DNA from: JAPSGB01 sp963775185
GTDB taxonomy: Bacteria > Myxococcota_A > Polyangia > Polyangiales > Polyangiaceae
Assembly: GCA_963775185.1 (NCBI GenBank)
Contig: CAVZIE010000037.1
Span: 372,001-436,000 of the forward strand
Length of the DNA: 64,000 nt
Reading direction: 5' to 3'
Below are positions 34,761 to 43,601 of the stretch, in pieces. Each line of letters opens with the position of its first letter. Within the stretch, counting starts at the first letter, position 1. A program made the translations under genes and the position numbers. Under the pieces are notes generated by a model. It did no database searches. It worked only from the letters and a program-made list of their open reading frames with translations, and was not told where the DNA came from.

Positions 34761-36644
34761 GTGCTCCGACCGCCGCGGATCGGGGCACGCGGGGTCGGGT
34801 CGTTGCATCCTGTCGTCTCAGAGCACGTGTTCGCGATCGGACGCGAGAATGCGTCCGGCTGGGCGCGCGTGCTCGTGTCACGCGGGGCCGAGGCCGCCGC
34901 CGTGTTCGCGCGGCGCGACGGTCGGCTCGAGCTCGTGAGCGAGCATCCGCCGGACGCGTCGAGCGCCCTCGCGGGATACCGCGCCGGACCGGCACCAGAC
35001 CCGGAGCCGACCACGATCGACGGCGGCTGGACGCTGGTGCCGCTCACGAGCGATGGCGCTTCCGCCGGGCTCGTCGCGGTCAAGGGAGGCGCGCTCGACG
35101 TGTCGCAGCTGGTGCTGCTGGGCGCGTACATGGCGCCGGTGCTGTGGAGCCAGGAGCTGGCACGGCGCTCGGAGCACCACGCCGAGCGCATGCGCCACGT
35201 GCTCTCGCTGGCGCGCGCGGTCAGCTCGGCGACGGGTCTGCGTGATCTCTTGCTCGCTTGCTCGCGCGGTCTGATGGACGCGCTGCCGTTCGACGAGGCG
35301 TATCTGCTGCTGGAAGAGGGCGAGGCGTTCCGCGTGTTCGCCATCGTTCCGCGCATGGACGGCGAGACGCCGTCGGAGCTGGTGTGGTCCGACGCACCGC
35401 TGACGCGCCAGGTGCTGGACGCCGGTGAGCCGCTCTACATCCCGGACATGGCGGATCCGGAGACGGCGAAGCGCTACGCGGCGCGCATCTACGACCCGGA
35501 TCCGGACGAGCCGCAGCCGATGCGCGCGTACATGGCCGCACCGATCCGCGCCGAACCCGTGTCGGGCGTGATCTCCGTGCAGTCGAGCCGGGCCAACGCG
35601 TACTCCGAGGCGGATCTGCAGCAGCTGGCCACGCTGGCGGAGCTCGTCGGCGTCGCACTCAAGCGCGCGCGATGGGAAGAGCGCGAAGCCATGCTCCAAC
35701 GCATCGCGCGGCTCGGTCGCCACACCCAGAGCGGCGACTTCGTCGGCCCGTTGCTCGAGGCCGCGCGAACCGCGTGGACCTGCACGCAAGGCGCGGTCTG
35801 GGAACGCGAGGGTGACGCCTGGCGCTGCTCCACGTCGACGGACGGAGGAGCCTCGCTGACCGTACTGGCAGAGCTACTCGACGAGGTGATCGAGAGCGAC
35901 GAACCGCGCTCGTTCAATACCTACGAGGAGATGCCCGCGCACGTGCGCGACGTGCTCGCGGCGCAGGACTGCCCGACGGCGCTGTTCGTGCCACTGCGTT
36001 CTTCGTCGTTCACCGGCGTGGTGATGCTCGGCGGCGGCGCGGGTTTCACCCAGTGGGACCGCGAGCAGGCCCGCTTCATGGCGCGCGAGCTGATGCCGTA
36101 TCTGGAAAACCTCGCGCTCTATCGCAAGCTCGAGCAAGAAGCGATCCGCGACCCGCTGACCGGCGCATTCAATCGCCGCTACTTCATGCTCAAGGCCGCC
36201 GAGGCGATCTCGAGCGCCAAGCGCTACGAGCAGACTCTGGGCTTCCTGATCGTGGATCTGCAGCGCTTCAGCGACGTGAACAACAGCTACGGCCACCAGA
36301 CCGGCGATCGCGTGCTGGTGCGCGTCGCCGAACGCTTCCAGGCGAGTCTGCGCCAGAGCGATCTGTTCTTCCGCATCGGCGGCGACGAGTTCGTGCTGCT
36401 GTTGCCGCACGCCACACGGAAATCCGCGCGAACCGCGGCGCGCCGCTGCGCCGCGGCGCTGACCGCCGACGCCGAGCTCGGACGCTACAAGGTCGCCGCG
36501 AACATCGGGGTCGCCATCTACCCGGAGGACGGGCGCGACATCGACGCGCTGCTGGAGATCGGCGACGAGCGGATGTACGCGGCCAAGGCGGCGCGACGCG
36601 CCGTGTACGACACGCGCCGGCCTCCTCGCGGCCCGGACGCTTGA
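34761..36644 (+). CDS. GAF-GGDEF diguanylate cyclase
   Basis: A 627-aa soluble protein from GTG 34761 (the exact start is uncertain; SEHVFAIGREN is the first confident part). Two GAF-like sensor domains (about 140-305 and 315-440) precede a GGDEF domain (about 455-615) with RDPLTGAFNRRYF, active site GGDEF (540-544) and inhibitory I-site R531-Q-S-D534 exactly five residues before it. All catalytic features for making c-di-GMP are present, with product feedback. No EAL domain. The next gene is a kinase with a c-di-GMP-binding PilZ domain, so local signalling is likely. The 209-bp upstream gap holds the palindrome GTACATGTAC at 34602. One dispersed-element copy lies inside the gene. Confidence 0.92.
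   Translation: MLRPPRIGARGVGSLHPVVSEHVFAIGRENASGWARVLVSRGAEAAAVFARRDGRLELVSEHPPDASSALAGYRAGPAPDPEPTTIDGGWTLVPLTSDGASAGLVAVKGGALDVSQLVLLGAYMAPVLWSQELARRSEHHAERMRHVLSLARAVSSATGLRDLLLACSRGLMDALPFDEAYLLLEEGEAFRVFAIVPRMDGETPSELVWSDAPLTRQVLDAGEPLYIPDMADPETAKRYAARIYDPDPDEPQPMRAYMAAPIRAEPVSGVISVQSSRANAYSEADLQQLATLAELVGVALKRARWEEREAMLQRIARLGRHTQSGDFVGPLLEAARTAWTCTQGAVWEREGDAWRCSTSTDGGASLTVLAELLDEVIESDEPRSFNTYEEMPAHVRDVLAAQDCPTALFVPLRSSSFTGVVMLGGGAGFTQWDREQARFMARELMPYLENLALYRKLEQEAIRDPLTGAFNRRYFMLKAAEAISSAKRYEQTLGFLIVDLQRFSDVNNSYGHQTGDRVLVRVAERFQASLRQSDLFFRIGGDEFVLLLPHATRKSARTAARRCAAALTADAELGRYKVAANIGVAIYPEDGRDIDALLEIGDERMYAAKAARRAVYDTRRPPRGPDA
34979..34994 (+). repeat. Dispersed 18-bp element, copy 6 (inside GGDEF gene)
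   Basis: CCGCGCCGGACCGGCA, matching the last 16 bases of the consensus, in the 5' part of the diguanylate cyclase gene (encoding RAGPAPD). It may be coincidental because the surrounding codons are also GC-rich. Confidence 0.45.
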
Positions 36645-36671
36645 GCAAGAAGCTGGTAGTCTGCGATCCGC

Positions 36672-37880
36672 ATGACCGAACCTTCGGTCGGAGACGTCGT
36701 CGACGGGCGCTATCAACTGCAACGCGAGATCGCGCGCGGCGGCATGGGTGTCGTCTTCGAAGCCCGTCACGTGGTCAACGACCGCCCGCTCGCGCTGAAG
36801 ATGCTGACGGCCGCCCAGGCGCGCAGCTTGGACTCGCGACGGCGCCTGCTGAGAGAGGCCAAGGCGCTCGGGGCGGCGCGCCACCCCAACATCGTGGCCT
36901 TGCTGGACGCGGGACAAGCCGGCGAGCTGCCCTACCTGACGATGGAGCTGCTCCAGGGGCGCTCGCTCGACGGCATCCTGACGGCGCGCCCGCGCATCCC
37001 AATGGGCGACGCCGTGCAGGTCGGACGCCAGCTGCTCGACGCGCTGGCGTTCGCGCACGCGCGCGGGATCGTGCATCGCGACGTCAAGCCGGGGAACCTG
37101 TTCCTGGCGCTGAGCGAAGCCCGGCAAGAGGCCGTCAAGGTGGTCGACTTCGGGACGGCCCAGGTGTCGACCGACGCCGGTCCGAAGATCACGTTGCAGG
37201 GCGCCATCCTGGGAACGCCGGAGTACATGGCCCCGGAGCAGCTCCTGGGCAAGCACGACACCGATCATCGCGTGGACATCTACGCGGCCGGCGTGCTGCT
37301 CTACGAGTGCCTGGCAGGCGCGGTACCGTTCGAGGGCAGCTACGGCGAGATCCTGCTGAAGGTCTCCACCGAGCCCTTGCCGCCGCTGTCCGCGCGCTGC
37401 CCGGAGGTGCCGGCGGCGGTGTGCAGCGTGATCGAGAAGGCGCTGGCCAAGCAGGCGACCGATCGCTGGCCGGACGCCAGCTCGTTCCAGCGTGCGCTGC
37501 TCGAGGCATCGGGACTCGCGGCGGCTCGCACGTCGCTGCTGGCGTCGCCGGCCGGCGCGCAGCGCCGTCGCTTCGCCCGCGCGCCGTACGTCACGCCGGT
37601 GAGGATCGTGCGCGCCGCAGGCGCGTTCATCGACGGCCAGAGCGAAGACATCTCCGAAGGCGGCCTGCTGGTGACGACCGAGCGGCCGTGCGACAACGAG
37701 GAGCGCGTGCGCGTGCGTTTCGCGCTGCCGACCAACGGGCGCATCGTCGAGTGCGGGGCCATCGCACGCTGGATCCACATCGCGCGCCGCTCCGGCGCGC
37801 AAGGGCTCGAGCTCGACGACCCACCGGAGGAGGTCCGCGCTTCGATCCGCGAATACGTGACGCTCATGGGCGGTCGGTAA
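36672..37880 (+). CDS. Ser/Thr protein kinase fused to a PilZ domain
   Basis: A 402-aa cytosolic protein. The N-terminal kinase (about 12-275) is complete: IARGGMGVVFEA, K43 in ALKML, HRDVKPGN (135-142), DFG (159-161), APE (187-189). The C-terminus (about 298-395) is a PilZ domain with both c-di-GMP-binding signatures: R299-x-x-x-R303 and D326-x-S328-x-x-G331. No membrane helix. The obvious reading is a kinase whose activity or partner choice is set by c-di-GMP made by the GGDEF protein encoded 27 bp upstream. Such fusions are uncommon outside Myxococcota. Whether PilZ inhibits or activates the kinase cannot be told. Confidence 0.93.
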   Translation: MTEPSVGDVVDGRYQLQREIARGGMGVVFEARHVVNDRPLALKMLTAAQARSLDSRRRLLREAKALGAARHPNIVALLDAGQAGELPYLTMELLQGRSLDGILTARPRIPMGDAVQVGRQLLDALAFAHARGIVHRDVKPGNLFLALSEARQEAVKVVDFGTAQVSTDAGPKITLQGAILGTPEYMAPEQLLGKHDTDHRVDIYAAGVLLYECLAGAVPFEGSYGEILLKVSTEPLPPLSARCPEVPAAVCSVIEKALAKQATDRWPDASSFQRALLEASGLAAARTSLLASPAGAQRRRFARAPYVTPVRIVRAAGAFIDGQSEDISEGGLLVTTERPCDNEERVRVRFALPTNGRIVECGAIARWIHIARRSGAQGLELDDPPEEVRASIREYVTLMGGR

Positions 37881-37962
37881 GCGGCTTCCGCGGCGGCCGG
37901 CACTGTGCTCCACTGTGTCGGCATGGCACCGGGGCCCATGAGCGCGCGCAGAAGATCCGTTT

Positions 37963-39891
37963 GTGGGAACGCGCATCCACTCGGAGCTCCACGACGGGGT
38001 TTCCTACGATCTGGAGCGCGTACTCGGCGAAGGCGGCACGGCCGTCGCCTATTTCGCGCTCCGCACCGGCCCGGGCGGGACGTCGCCTGCGGTCGTGAAG
38101 ATCGTGCTGCCCAGCTTCGTGATGCAAGCAGCGGACACGGCGGCGATGGTGATCCGCAAGGAAGCCGTCGCGCTCGGCCGGCTCAACGAGCGCGTCCCGC
38201 CGTCGCCGTACGTCGTGCGGCTGCTCGACGTCGGCAGCGCGCCGTTCATGACGGCCAAGGGCTCGATCCAGCTGCCGTGGCTCGCCCTCGAGTACGTGAG
38301 CGGCGGCGCCGAGGGCACCACGCTCGAGGACCGCGTGGAGCATTCGATGAAGGCGACGGGATTCGCTTTCGACCCGGTGCGCGCGGCGCGCGCCATCGAC
38401 AGCCTCGCGCGCGGCCTCGACGAGGTGCACGCGGTCGGGGTCGTCCACCGCGACATCACGCCGGGCAACGTGCTGTGCTGCGGCTCGGCGGAATCGGAGC
38501 TGTTCAAGATCTCCGACTTCGGCATCGCGCGTCCGCTTGGGGTCAGCGCCACCTTCGGATCGGTGATGCTCGGCACGGTCGGCTACGCCGCGCCCGAGCA
38601 GATGTTCGGTGGCGACGTGCCGGTGTCGGCGTATTCCGACTTGTTCAGCCTGGCCGCGGTCGTGTTCTTCATGCTGACGGGCGAGCACTATTTCGAGCAC
38701 ACCACTCCCGCCGCCGCGCTGATGGACGTGCGCAGCGACAAGCGTCGCAGCCTGCTCGACGTGCCGACGCTGCCCTTCGAGCTACGCGAACGCGAGCCCG
38801 CGTGCCAGGCGATCGATCTCGCGCTGGCGCGAGCGACGTCGCTCGATCCCGCGCTGCGACCGAAGAGCGCTCGCGCCTTCGCCGACAGCATCCTGCCGTG
38901 GGTCGGCGGCATCACGCAGAGCCTCAGGCCGAGCGCGCGCTGGCTGGGAAGCCTGGATCGGCTCCACACCGTCTCGCCCGCGGAGCAGGTCACGTGGTTG
39001 GTCCGGCATCCGACCGGCGACGATCGCATCGTGCGCAGCAGCGCCTGGAACGGCGCCGGCGACTGCCTGGCCGCGACGCCGGAGGGGCTCGTGTACTGGA
39101 ACGGGACCAGCTGGCTGCCAGCACCCACGGCGTCGCTGCGCGCGCCGCGCGGGCTGCACGTGGTGCGCCGGCTGCGCCCCGTGAGCTGGGTGATCGGCGG
39201 CGAGGGCGCGACCCTCACCGAATACTCGAGCGAAGGCGTCCGCGAGCTATTCACGAGCCCGGAGCCCGGCTGCATCTTCAGCGACATCTCGGGAGATCTC
39301 GACGACCTCGCGGTCGTGCTCGGCGCGCGTGCGGGCTCGCCGCCGCTCTTGTGCTGCCTCAGCGGCAAGCGCTGGCTCCGATCCATGCCGGCCGTCGGCG
39401 CGCGCGTGGTCACCGGGCTGGCACGCATCACCGACGAGCGCTGGCTGCTCGTCGGCTCGGGCGTGGACGGCCGCGGCTGGGCAGCGCTCTACTCGCCGCT
39501 GCAGTGGGACGTCGCGCCTCTGCCGTTACCCGAGTGCGGCGCGCTGCTGGCCTGCGCGGCGCGTCCGGAGCGCGGGCACGCCGTCGCGGTCGGCCTCGGC
39601 GGCGTCGTGCTGCAGCTGTCGCACGGCGAACCGACCTGCTCGTTCATCGCCGGCCGCCCCGATCTGGCCGCGGTCACCATGGACGTCCGCGGCCGCATCT
39701 GGGCCGCGAGCCGTGGCGCCCTGTGGACGACGCGGGAGCACGAGCCCTGGACGCCGGTGTGGCGCGACGACACCTGGCAAGCGCCGTTCACCCGGCTGCA
39801 CGCGGAGATGGGCAGCGTGCTCGCGATGACCGTGGACGGCGGCGTGCTCGAAGGCCGCGCCGGCGACCTTGGACGGACCCTGCCGGCCTAG
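37963..39891 (+). CDS. Ser/Thr kinase-like protein with propeller-type C-terminus
   Basis: A 642-aa protein from GTG 37963. The kinase domain (about 15-320) has LGEGGTAVAYFA, K46, HRDITPGN (162-169) and DFGIA (185-189). The lysine that normally follows HRD by two residues is T166, a change seen in some Thr-preferring or atypical kinases; metal and base residues remain, so activity is plausible. The C-terminal ~280 residues consist of repeated beta strands (EGLVYWNGTSWLPAP, RWLLVGSGVDGRGWAALY, GRIWAASRGALWTTRE), consistent with a beta-propeller. No transmembrane helix. It follows the kinase-PilZ gene by 82 bp and may be its target or partner. Confidence 0.85.
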   Translation: MGTRIHSELHDGVSYDLERVLGEGGTAVAYFALRTGPGGTSPAVVKIVLPSFVMQAADTAAMVIRKEAVALGRLNERVPPSPYVVRLLDVGSAPFMTAKGSIQLPWLALEYVSGGAEGTTLEDRVEHSMKATGFAFDPVRAARAIDSLARGLDEVHAVGVVHRDITPGNVLCCGSAESELFKISDFGIARPLGVSATFGSVMLGTVGYAAPEQMFGGDVPVSAYSDLFSLAAVVFFMLTGEHYFEHTTPAAALMDVRSDKRRSLLDVPTLPFELREREPACQAIDLALARATSLDPALRPKSARAFADSILPWVGGITQSLRPSARWLGSLDRLHTVSPAEQVTWLVRHPTGDDRIVRSSAWNGAGDCLAATPEGLVYWNGTSWLPAPTASLRAPRGLHVVRRLRPVSWVIGGEGATLTEYSSEGVRELFTSPEPGCIFSDISGDLDDLAVVLGARAGSPPLLCCLSGKRWLRSMPAVGARVVTGLARITDERWLLVGSGVDGRGWAALYSPLQWDVAPLPLPECGALLACAARPERGHAVAVGLGGVVLQLSHGEPTCSFIAGRPDLAAVTMDVRGRIWAASRGALWTTREHEPWTPVWRDDTWQAPFTRLHAEMGSVLAMTVDGGVLEGRAGDLGRTLPA

Positions 39892-39900
39892 CGCCGGCGC

Positions 39901-40806
39901 TCACTCCGCGGCGACGGCGCGTTGCTTCAACAGCGGGAAGCCCAGCGCTTCGCGCTGCGCCAGCCAGGCCTGGGCCACGGAGCGCGCCATCGTCCGCACG
40001 CGCAGGATGTAGCGCTGGCGCTCCGTGACGCCGATCGCGCCGCGTGCGTCGAGCACGTTGAACGCGTGCGAGCCCTTGATCACGAAGTCGTACGCCGGCA
40101 GGACGAGCTTCTGCGTCGGGTCCTCGCTGCGCTCGAGCAGCCGCTTGACCTCGGCCTCGGCGTGATCGAAAGCCGCGAAGTGCGCCTGCACGTCCGCTTC
40201 CTCGAAATTGTAGGTGGACCACTCCCACTCGGCGCGCTTGAAGATCTCGCCGTAGCGGATGTCCTTGCTGTAGGCGAGGTCGTACACGTTGTCGACGTCC
40301 TGCAGGTACATGGCGATGCGCTCGAGGCCGTAGGTGAGCTCGCCGCTCACCGGCTTGCAGTCGAAGCCGCCCGCCGCCTGGAAGTAGGTGAACTGGCTGA
40401 TCTCGAGCCCGTCGAGCCACACCTGCCAGCCGAGTCCCCACGCGCCCAGCGTCGGGCTCTCCCAGTCGTCCTCGATGAAGCGCACGTCGTGCTCGAGCGG
40501 ATCGGTGCCGAGCGCGACCAGCGACTCCAGATATTGATCCTGGATGTCTTCCGGGTTCGGCTTGAGGATCACCTGGAATTGGTGGAACTGCTGCAGCCGG
40601 TTCGGGTTGTCGCCGTAGCGGCCGTCCGCGGGCCTTCGCGACGGCTCGACATAGGCGACGTTCCACGGCTCTGGCCCGATCGAGCGCAAGAACGTCGCCG
40701 GGTTGAACGTGCCGGCGCCGACCTCCGAGTTGTACGGCTGCACGATCAGGCAGCCGCGCTCCGCCCAGAAGCGCTGCAGCGTGAGAACCAGATCCTGGAA
40801 GTACAT
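39901..40806 (-). CDS. glyQ: Glycyl-tRNA synthetase alpha subunit
   Basis: A 301-aa GlyQ, the class II catalytic subunit of the alpha2-beta2 glycyl-tRNA synthetase. Family landmarks are MYFQDLVLTLQRFWAERGC, YNSEVGAGTFNPATFLR, YVEPSRRPADGRYGDNPNRLQ and ELTYGLERIAMYLQ. Length is normal. The beta-subunit gene glyS, often adjacent, is absent on both sides. Its stop is ten bases from the convergent kinase stop, with a 12-bp palindrome AGCGCCGGCGCT (39890-39901) between them. A dispersed-element copy lies just upstream. Confidence 0.96.
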   Translation of the reverse strand: MYFQDLVLTLQRFWAERGCLIVQPYNSEVGAGTFNPATFLRSIGPEPWNVAYVEPSRRPADGRYGDNPNRLQQFHQFQVILKPNPEDIQDQYLESLVALGTDPLEHDVRFIEDDWESPTLGAWGLGWQVWLDGLEISQFTYFQAAGGFDCKPVSGELTYGLERIAMYLQDVDNVYDLAYSKDIRYGEIFKRAEWEWSTYNFEEADVQAHFAAFDHAEAEVKRLLERSEDPTQKLVLPAYDFVIKGSHAFNVLDARGAIGVTERQRYILRVRTMARSVAQAWLAQREALGFPLLKQRAVAAE

Positions 40807-40844
40807 GGCGGCGCGAGCCTAGCACCGGGCCGCTGGGATGGGTT

Positions 40845-40862
40845 GGTCGGTCCGGCGCGGAA
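40845..40862 (-). repeat. Dispersed 18-bp element, copy 7
   Basis: On the minus strand TTCCGCGCCGGACCGACC, two mismatches to consensus at the right end, the same variant as the copy at the left window edge. It lies between the DUF72 gene and glyQ. Confidence 0.55.
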
Positions 40863-41674
40863 TCAGCCCGTGCCGGCGCCTTCTTCTTCTTGCGCGGCGC
40901 GCGCGGTTTCGCGCGTGCGGGCCCCGGCGCGGCAACCGGCGCTTTCGCGGCGGGCTTGGCCAGACCGGGGCGCTCCGGCGCGCCGAAGCGCGCGGCGAGC
41001 GCGCGCGCCAGCTCCGGGCCGCGCGTCTCGTGCTTGAGGAACACGAACGCTTCTTGCCAGGGCTGGGCGCGGATCGATTCGGCCCAGCGATCCAGATCGG
41101 CGTCGCCGTAGTCCGGCGCGCGGAGGCGCAGGTAGCCAAAGCTCGCGGTCGCCACGAAGGGCGGCGACTTCGACGCCTCCTCGGCGTCGCCGCACACCAG
41201 CGCGGCGTCGTGCTTGCGGAGCAGCTCGTACACCTCGTCGTCGAACCACGAGCGCTGGCGGAACTCGAAGGCCGCGCGGCATCCCGACGGCAGGATCTCG
41301 AGGAACTCGCCGAGGCGCGCCACGTCCTTCTTCAGGAACGGCGGCAGCTGGAACAGCACCGGACCGAGCTTGTCGCCGAGCGCCGCCGCCGCCTTGAACA
41401 GATAGGTCACCGCGTCCAGGCTGCCGCGCAACACCTGCTGATGGGTGATGCGGCGCGACGCCTTGAGCACGACGCGGAAGTCGTCGGGTACCTGCGCGGC
41501 CCAGCCCGCCACCACGTCCGCGCGCGGCATGCGGTAGAACGTGTTGTTGATCTCCACGCTCGACAGCTGCGTCGCGTAGAACGCCAGCATGTCGGCCTCG
41601 GCAATGTCCGACGGGTAGAACTGGCCCCTCCACTCCTTGTAGGAGAAGCCGCTGGTGCCGGTGCGAAGCTGCAT
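40863..41674 (-). CDS. DUF72 family protein, 3' end uncertain (probable frameshift)
   Basis: The first ~230 residues are a complete DUF72 protein, a TIM-barrel-like family of unknown function related to YecE: GTSGFSYKEWRGQFYP, INNTFYRMP, RVVLKASRRITH, LFQLPPFLKKD, AFEFRQRSWF and YLRLRAPDYGD are in order. The C-terminal tail is basic (PRAPRKKKKAPAR). In the same frame there is then no stop until 39788, which would overlay the whole of glyQ in another frame. A one-base change in the AAG run near 40890 would end the protein at 40863, leaving a normal gap before glyQ; that end is given here. A sequencing error or real frameshift are both possible. Confidence 0.72.
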
Positions 41675-41764
41675 CGCGAGCAGCGTAACAGGCCGTGCGC
41701 CGCCGCCCCAATTCGAGGAGCGGCGCTGAACGGAGGTTCAACGGGTGGGGTTCTGTTCCAGCGC

Positions 41765-42166
41765 TCAACGCGCGTTGCCGAGCGCCTTGTCGACGGCGAT
41801 CTTCAGGATCACCCGCACGTCGCCGGGCTGGTGCCACGGGTACTTGTCCTGATCGATGTACTTCTTGGCGAGCTTGTCGATGAGCTCCATGGCGCCGTCC
41901 GTCGTCACCTCCGCGACCTTGCCGCGAAGCTCGACGTAGCGGTACGGATTGCCGGCCTCGGCGACGGTCAGCGCGACGCGCGGGTCGCGCTTCACGTGCT
42001 TGACCTTCGCGCGCTTCTCCTCGCTGCAAACGAGTACGTGCTGGCCGTCGAAATCGATCCAGACCGGCGTCACCTGCGGGCTGCCGTCCTTCGCCAGGGT
42101 CGCGAGAAACGCGGTGTTCTTTCCACGGAGCAACTCTTGCTGCGTCGGTTCGAGCTGGGTCGTCAT
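41765..42166 (-). CDS. PPOX-class (pyridoxamine oxidase-fold) protein
   Basis: A 133-aa split-barrel flavin/deazaflavin protein of the F420-dependent PPOX class: FLATLAKDGSPQVTPVWIDFDG, HVKRDPRVALTVAE, YRYVELRGKVAEV and KYIDQDKYPWH fit the family. Members reduce substrates with F420H2 or FMN, or bind haem products. It starts at ATG 42166. A secreted-protein gene lies 50 bp upstream on the same strand. The cofactor cannot be decided from sequence alone. Confidence 0.88.
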   Translation of the reverse strand: MTTQLEPTQQELLRGKNTAFLATLAKDGSPQVTPVWIDFDGQHVLVCSEEKRAKVKHVKRDPRVALTVAEAGNPYRYVELRGKVAEVTTDGAMELIDKLAKKYIDQDKYPWHQPGDVRVILKIAVDKALGNAR

Positions 42167-42216
42167 GATTGGGTCCTTTGCACTTGAAGAACCATGGGGG
42201 CCCGACGCCGCCAGCG

Positions 42217-43518
42217 TCAATACCAGACGGCACCGATACCGAGGGACATCAACCAGGGCAAATCCGACTTCACGCGCGGCAGCACGTACGCGAACAGCCG
42301 GATCTGGGACTCGGAGTTGCCAGCGCGCGTGGCCTCGAACGACGCGAGATCCAGGTTCGCCTCGAAGCCGGCGTAGTTCAGCTTGCCTTCGCCGTTCAAC
42401 GACTGGATGTCGAGCCGGTAGAACCACGTCGGCGAGTAAGCCAGGCCGAGCATCACCCCGCGCCAGATGGTCGGGGTCCGGTAGCTGCCGATGCCGAGCT
42501 CGAACCCGAGCTGCGCGGGGAACGCCGCATACATCCACGCCCGGTTGGCGTACTTGGTTTCCTGGCCCGAGAGCTTGCCGTTCAACGAATGATACGTGAA
42601 CCCGACGGGCTCGCGCACGTACAGCATGTCCGCGTCCGCACCGACTCCGAGGCGGATCCCCGCGAACGTCCCCGAGGCCAGCGCGGGGTCGGGCAGCGGC
42701 AGGTACATCAGCGCCACGCGCACGCCCAGGCCACCGCCGATGCCGAGCGTGCTCTCGCTGCCGCGATCGGTCTTCGTCTTGTCGACCGGGTTCGTCGAGG
42801 AGAACGCCGTGCCGGGGACCAACACGCCGGTCAGCATGGCGCGCGCCTCGTAGCTGGCGCGCGCGCCGCCGCGCGCCTCCCAGCGGCGCCGGATCTCCTT
42901 CGGGTCGACCGACTTGTCGTCCTCGGGCGGCGGATGCGCGCCGGGCTGGACCAGCCACTTGACCCCCGCCTCCGGGGCCGCGGCGGGCGCCGGCGCGGAA
43001 GCCGGCGCCGCCGTCGCGGGCACGGCTTGGTCGAGCAGCTCGCCGGCGGCCTTGGCGACGAGCGGCCGCGGGTCCGCGGCCGGCGCGGCCACCACCTGGC
43101 TCGCGTCGCCCGCCTCCGAAACGACCGTCACGCGGATCCCGCGCTGGTCGCCGCGATCCCACTCGAGCGCGACGCGGATCACGACGGCCACGCCCAGCTG
43201 CTTGCGCAGCGCCTGGAGCGGCGCCGTCGCGGACGAGATGCGCCCGCCCTCCATCGCGGAAGCGGCGCGCGCCGCACCTGGGACGTCGGCGCGCGGCTCG
43301 GATTCGAAGCCGCGCTTGCGCGCGACGTCGTACACGCCGGCGCGCATGCGCGAGTTGTCCGTCGCCGTGTCGGCGGCGTCGCACACGACGACGGCCTTGC
43401 CGCGCGCCCGCGGCGCGGCCGGGCCCGCATCCGCCGCCTGGGCGTCGGCGCGCCCCGGCACGCTCCAGATCGAGAGGGCCGCCGCGAGGGCGACCGTTCG
43501 GACAAGCAAGCAACGCAC
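42217..43518 (-). CDS. Secreted two-domain protein, possible outer-membrane barrel
   Basis: A 433-aa protein from GTG 43518 with a signal peptide ending about GRADAQA. The first half (about 40-170) reads as an alpha/beta domain (GKAVVVCDAADTATDNSRM, LGVAVVIRVALEWDRG) of the type seen before TPR or FHA proteins in Polyangia. A Pro/Ala linker separates it from a C-terminal region with alternating aromatic strands (YLPLPDPALASGTFAGIRLG, NRAWMYAAFPAQLGFELGIG, SPTWFYRLDIQSLNGEG) ending in GAVWY, consistent with an outer-membrane beta-barrel. Function unknown. Confidence 0.75.
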   Translation of the reverse strand: MRCLLVRTVALAAALSIWSVPGRADAQAADAGPAAPRARGKAVVVCDAADTATDNSRMRAGVYDVARKRGFESEPRADVPGAARAASAMEGGRISSATAPLQALRKQLGVAVVIRVALEWDRGDQRGIRVTVVSEAGDASQVVAAPAADPRPLVAKAAGELLDQAVPATAAPASAPAPAAAPEAGVKWLVQPGAHPPPEDDKSVDPKEIRRRWEARGGARASYEARAMLTGVLVPGTAFSSTNPVDKTKTDRGSESTLGIGGGLGVRVALMYLPLPDPALASGTFAGIRLGVGADADMLYVREPVGFTYHSLNGKLSGQETKYANRAWMYAAFPAQLGFELGIGSYRTPTIWRGVMLGLAYSPTWFYRLDIQSLNGEGKLNYAGFEANLDLASFEATRAGNSESQIRLFAYVLPRVKSDLPWLMSLGIGAVWY

Positions 43519-43601
43519 GCCGGCATTTTGCCACCACTGCCGCGCCGAGGTCAGCTTTTCGCGTTCGGCACCGCTGCCCGGACTGCTACGCTGGTGGCCG
43601 C

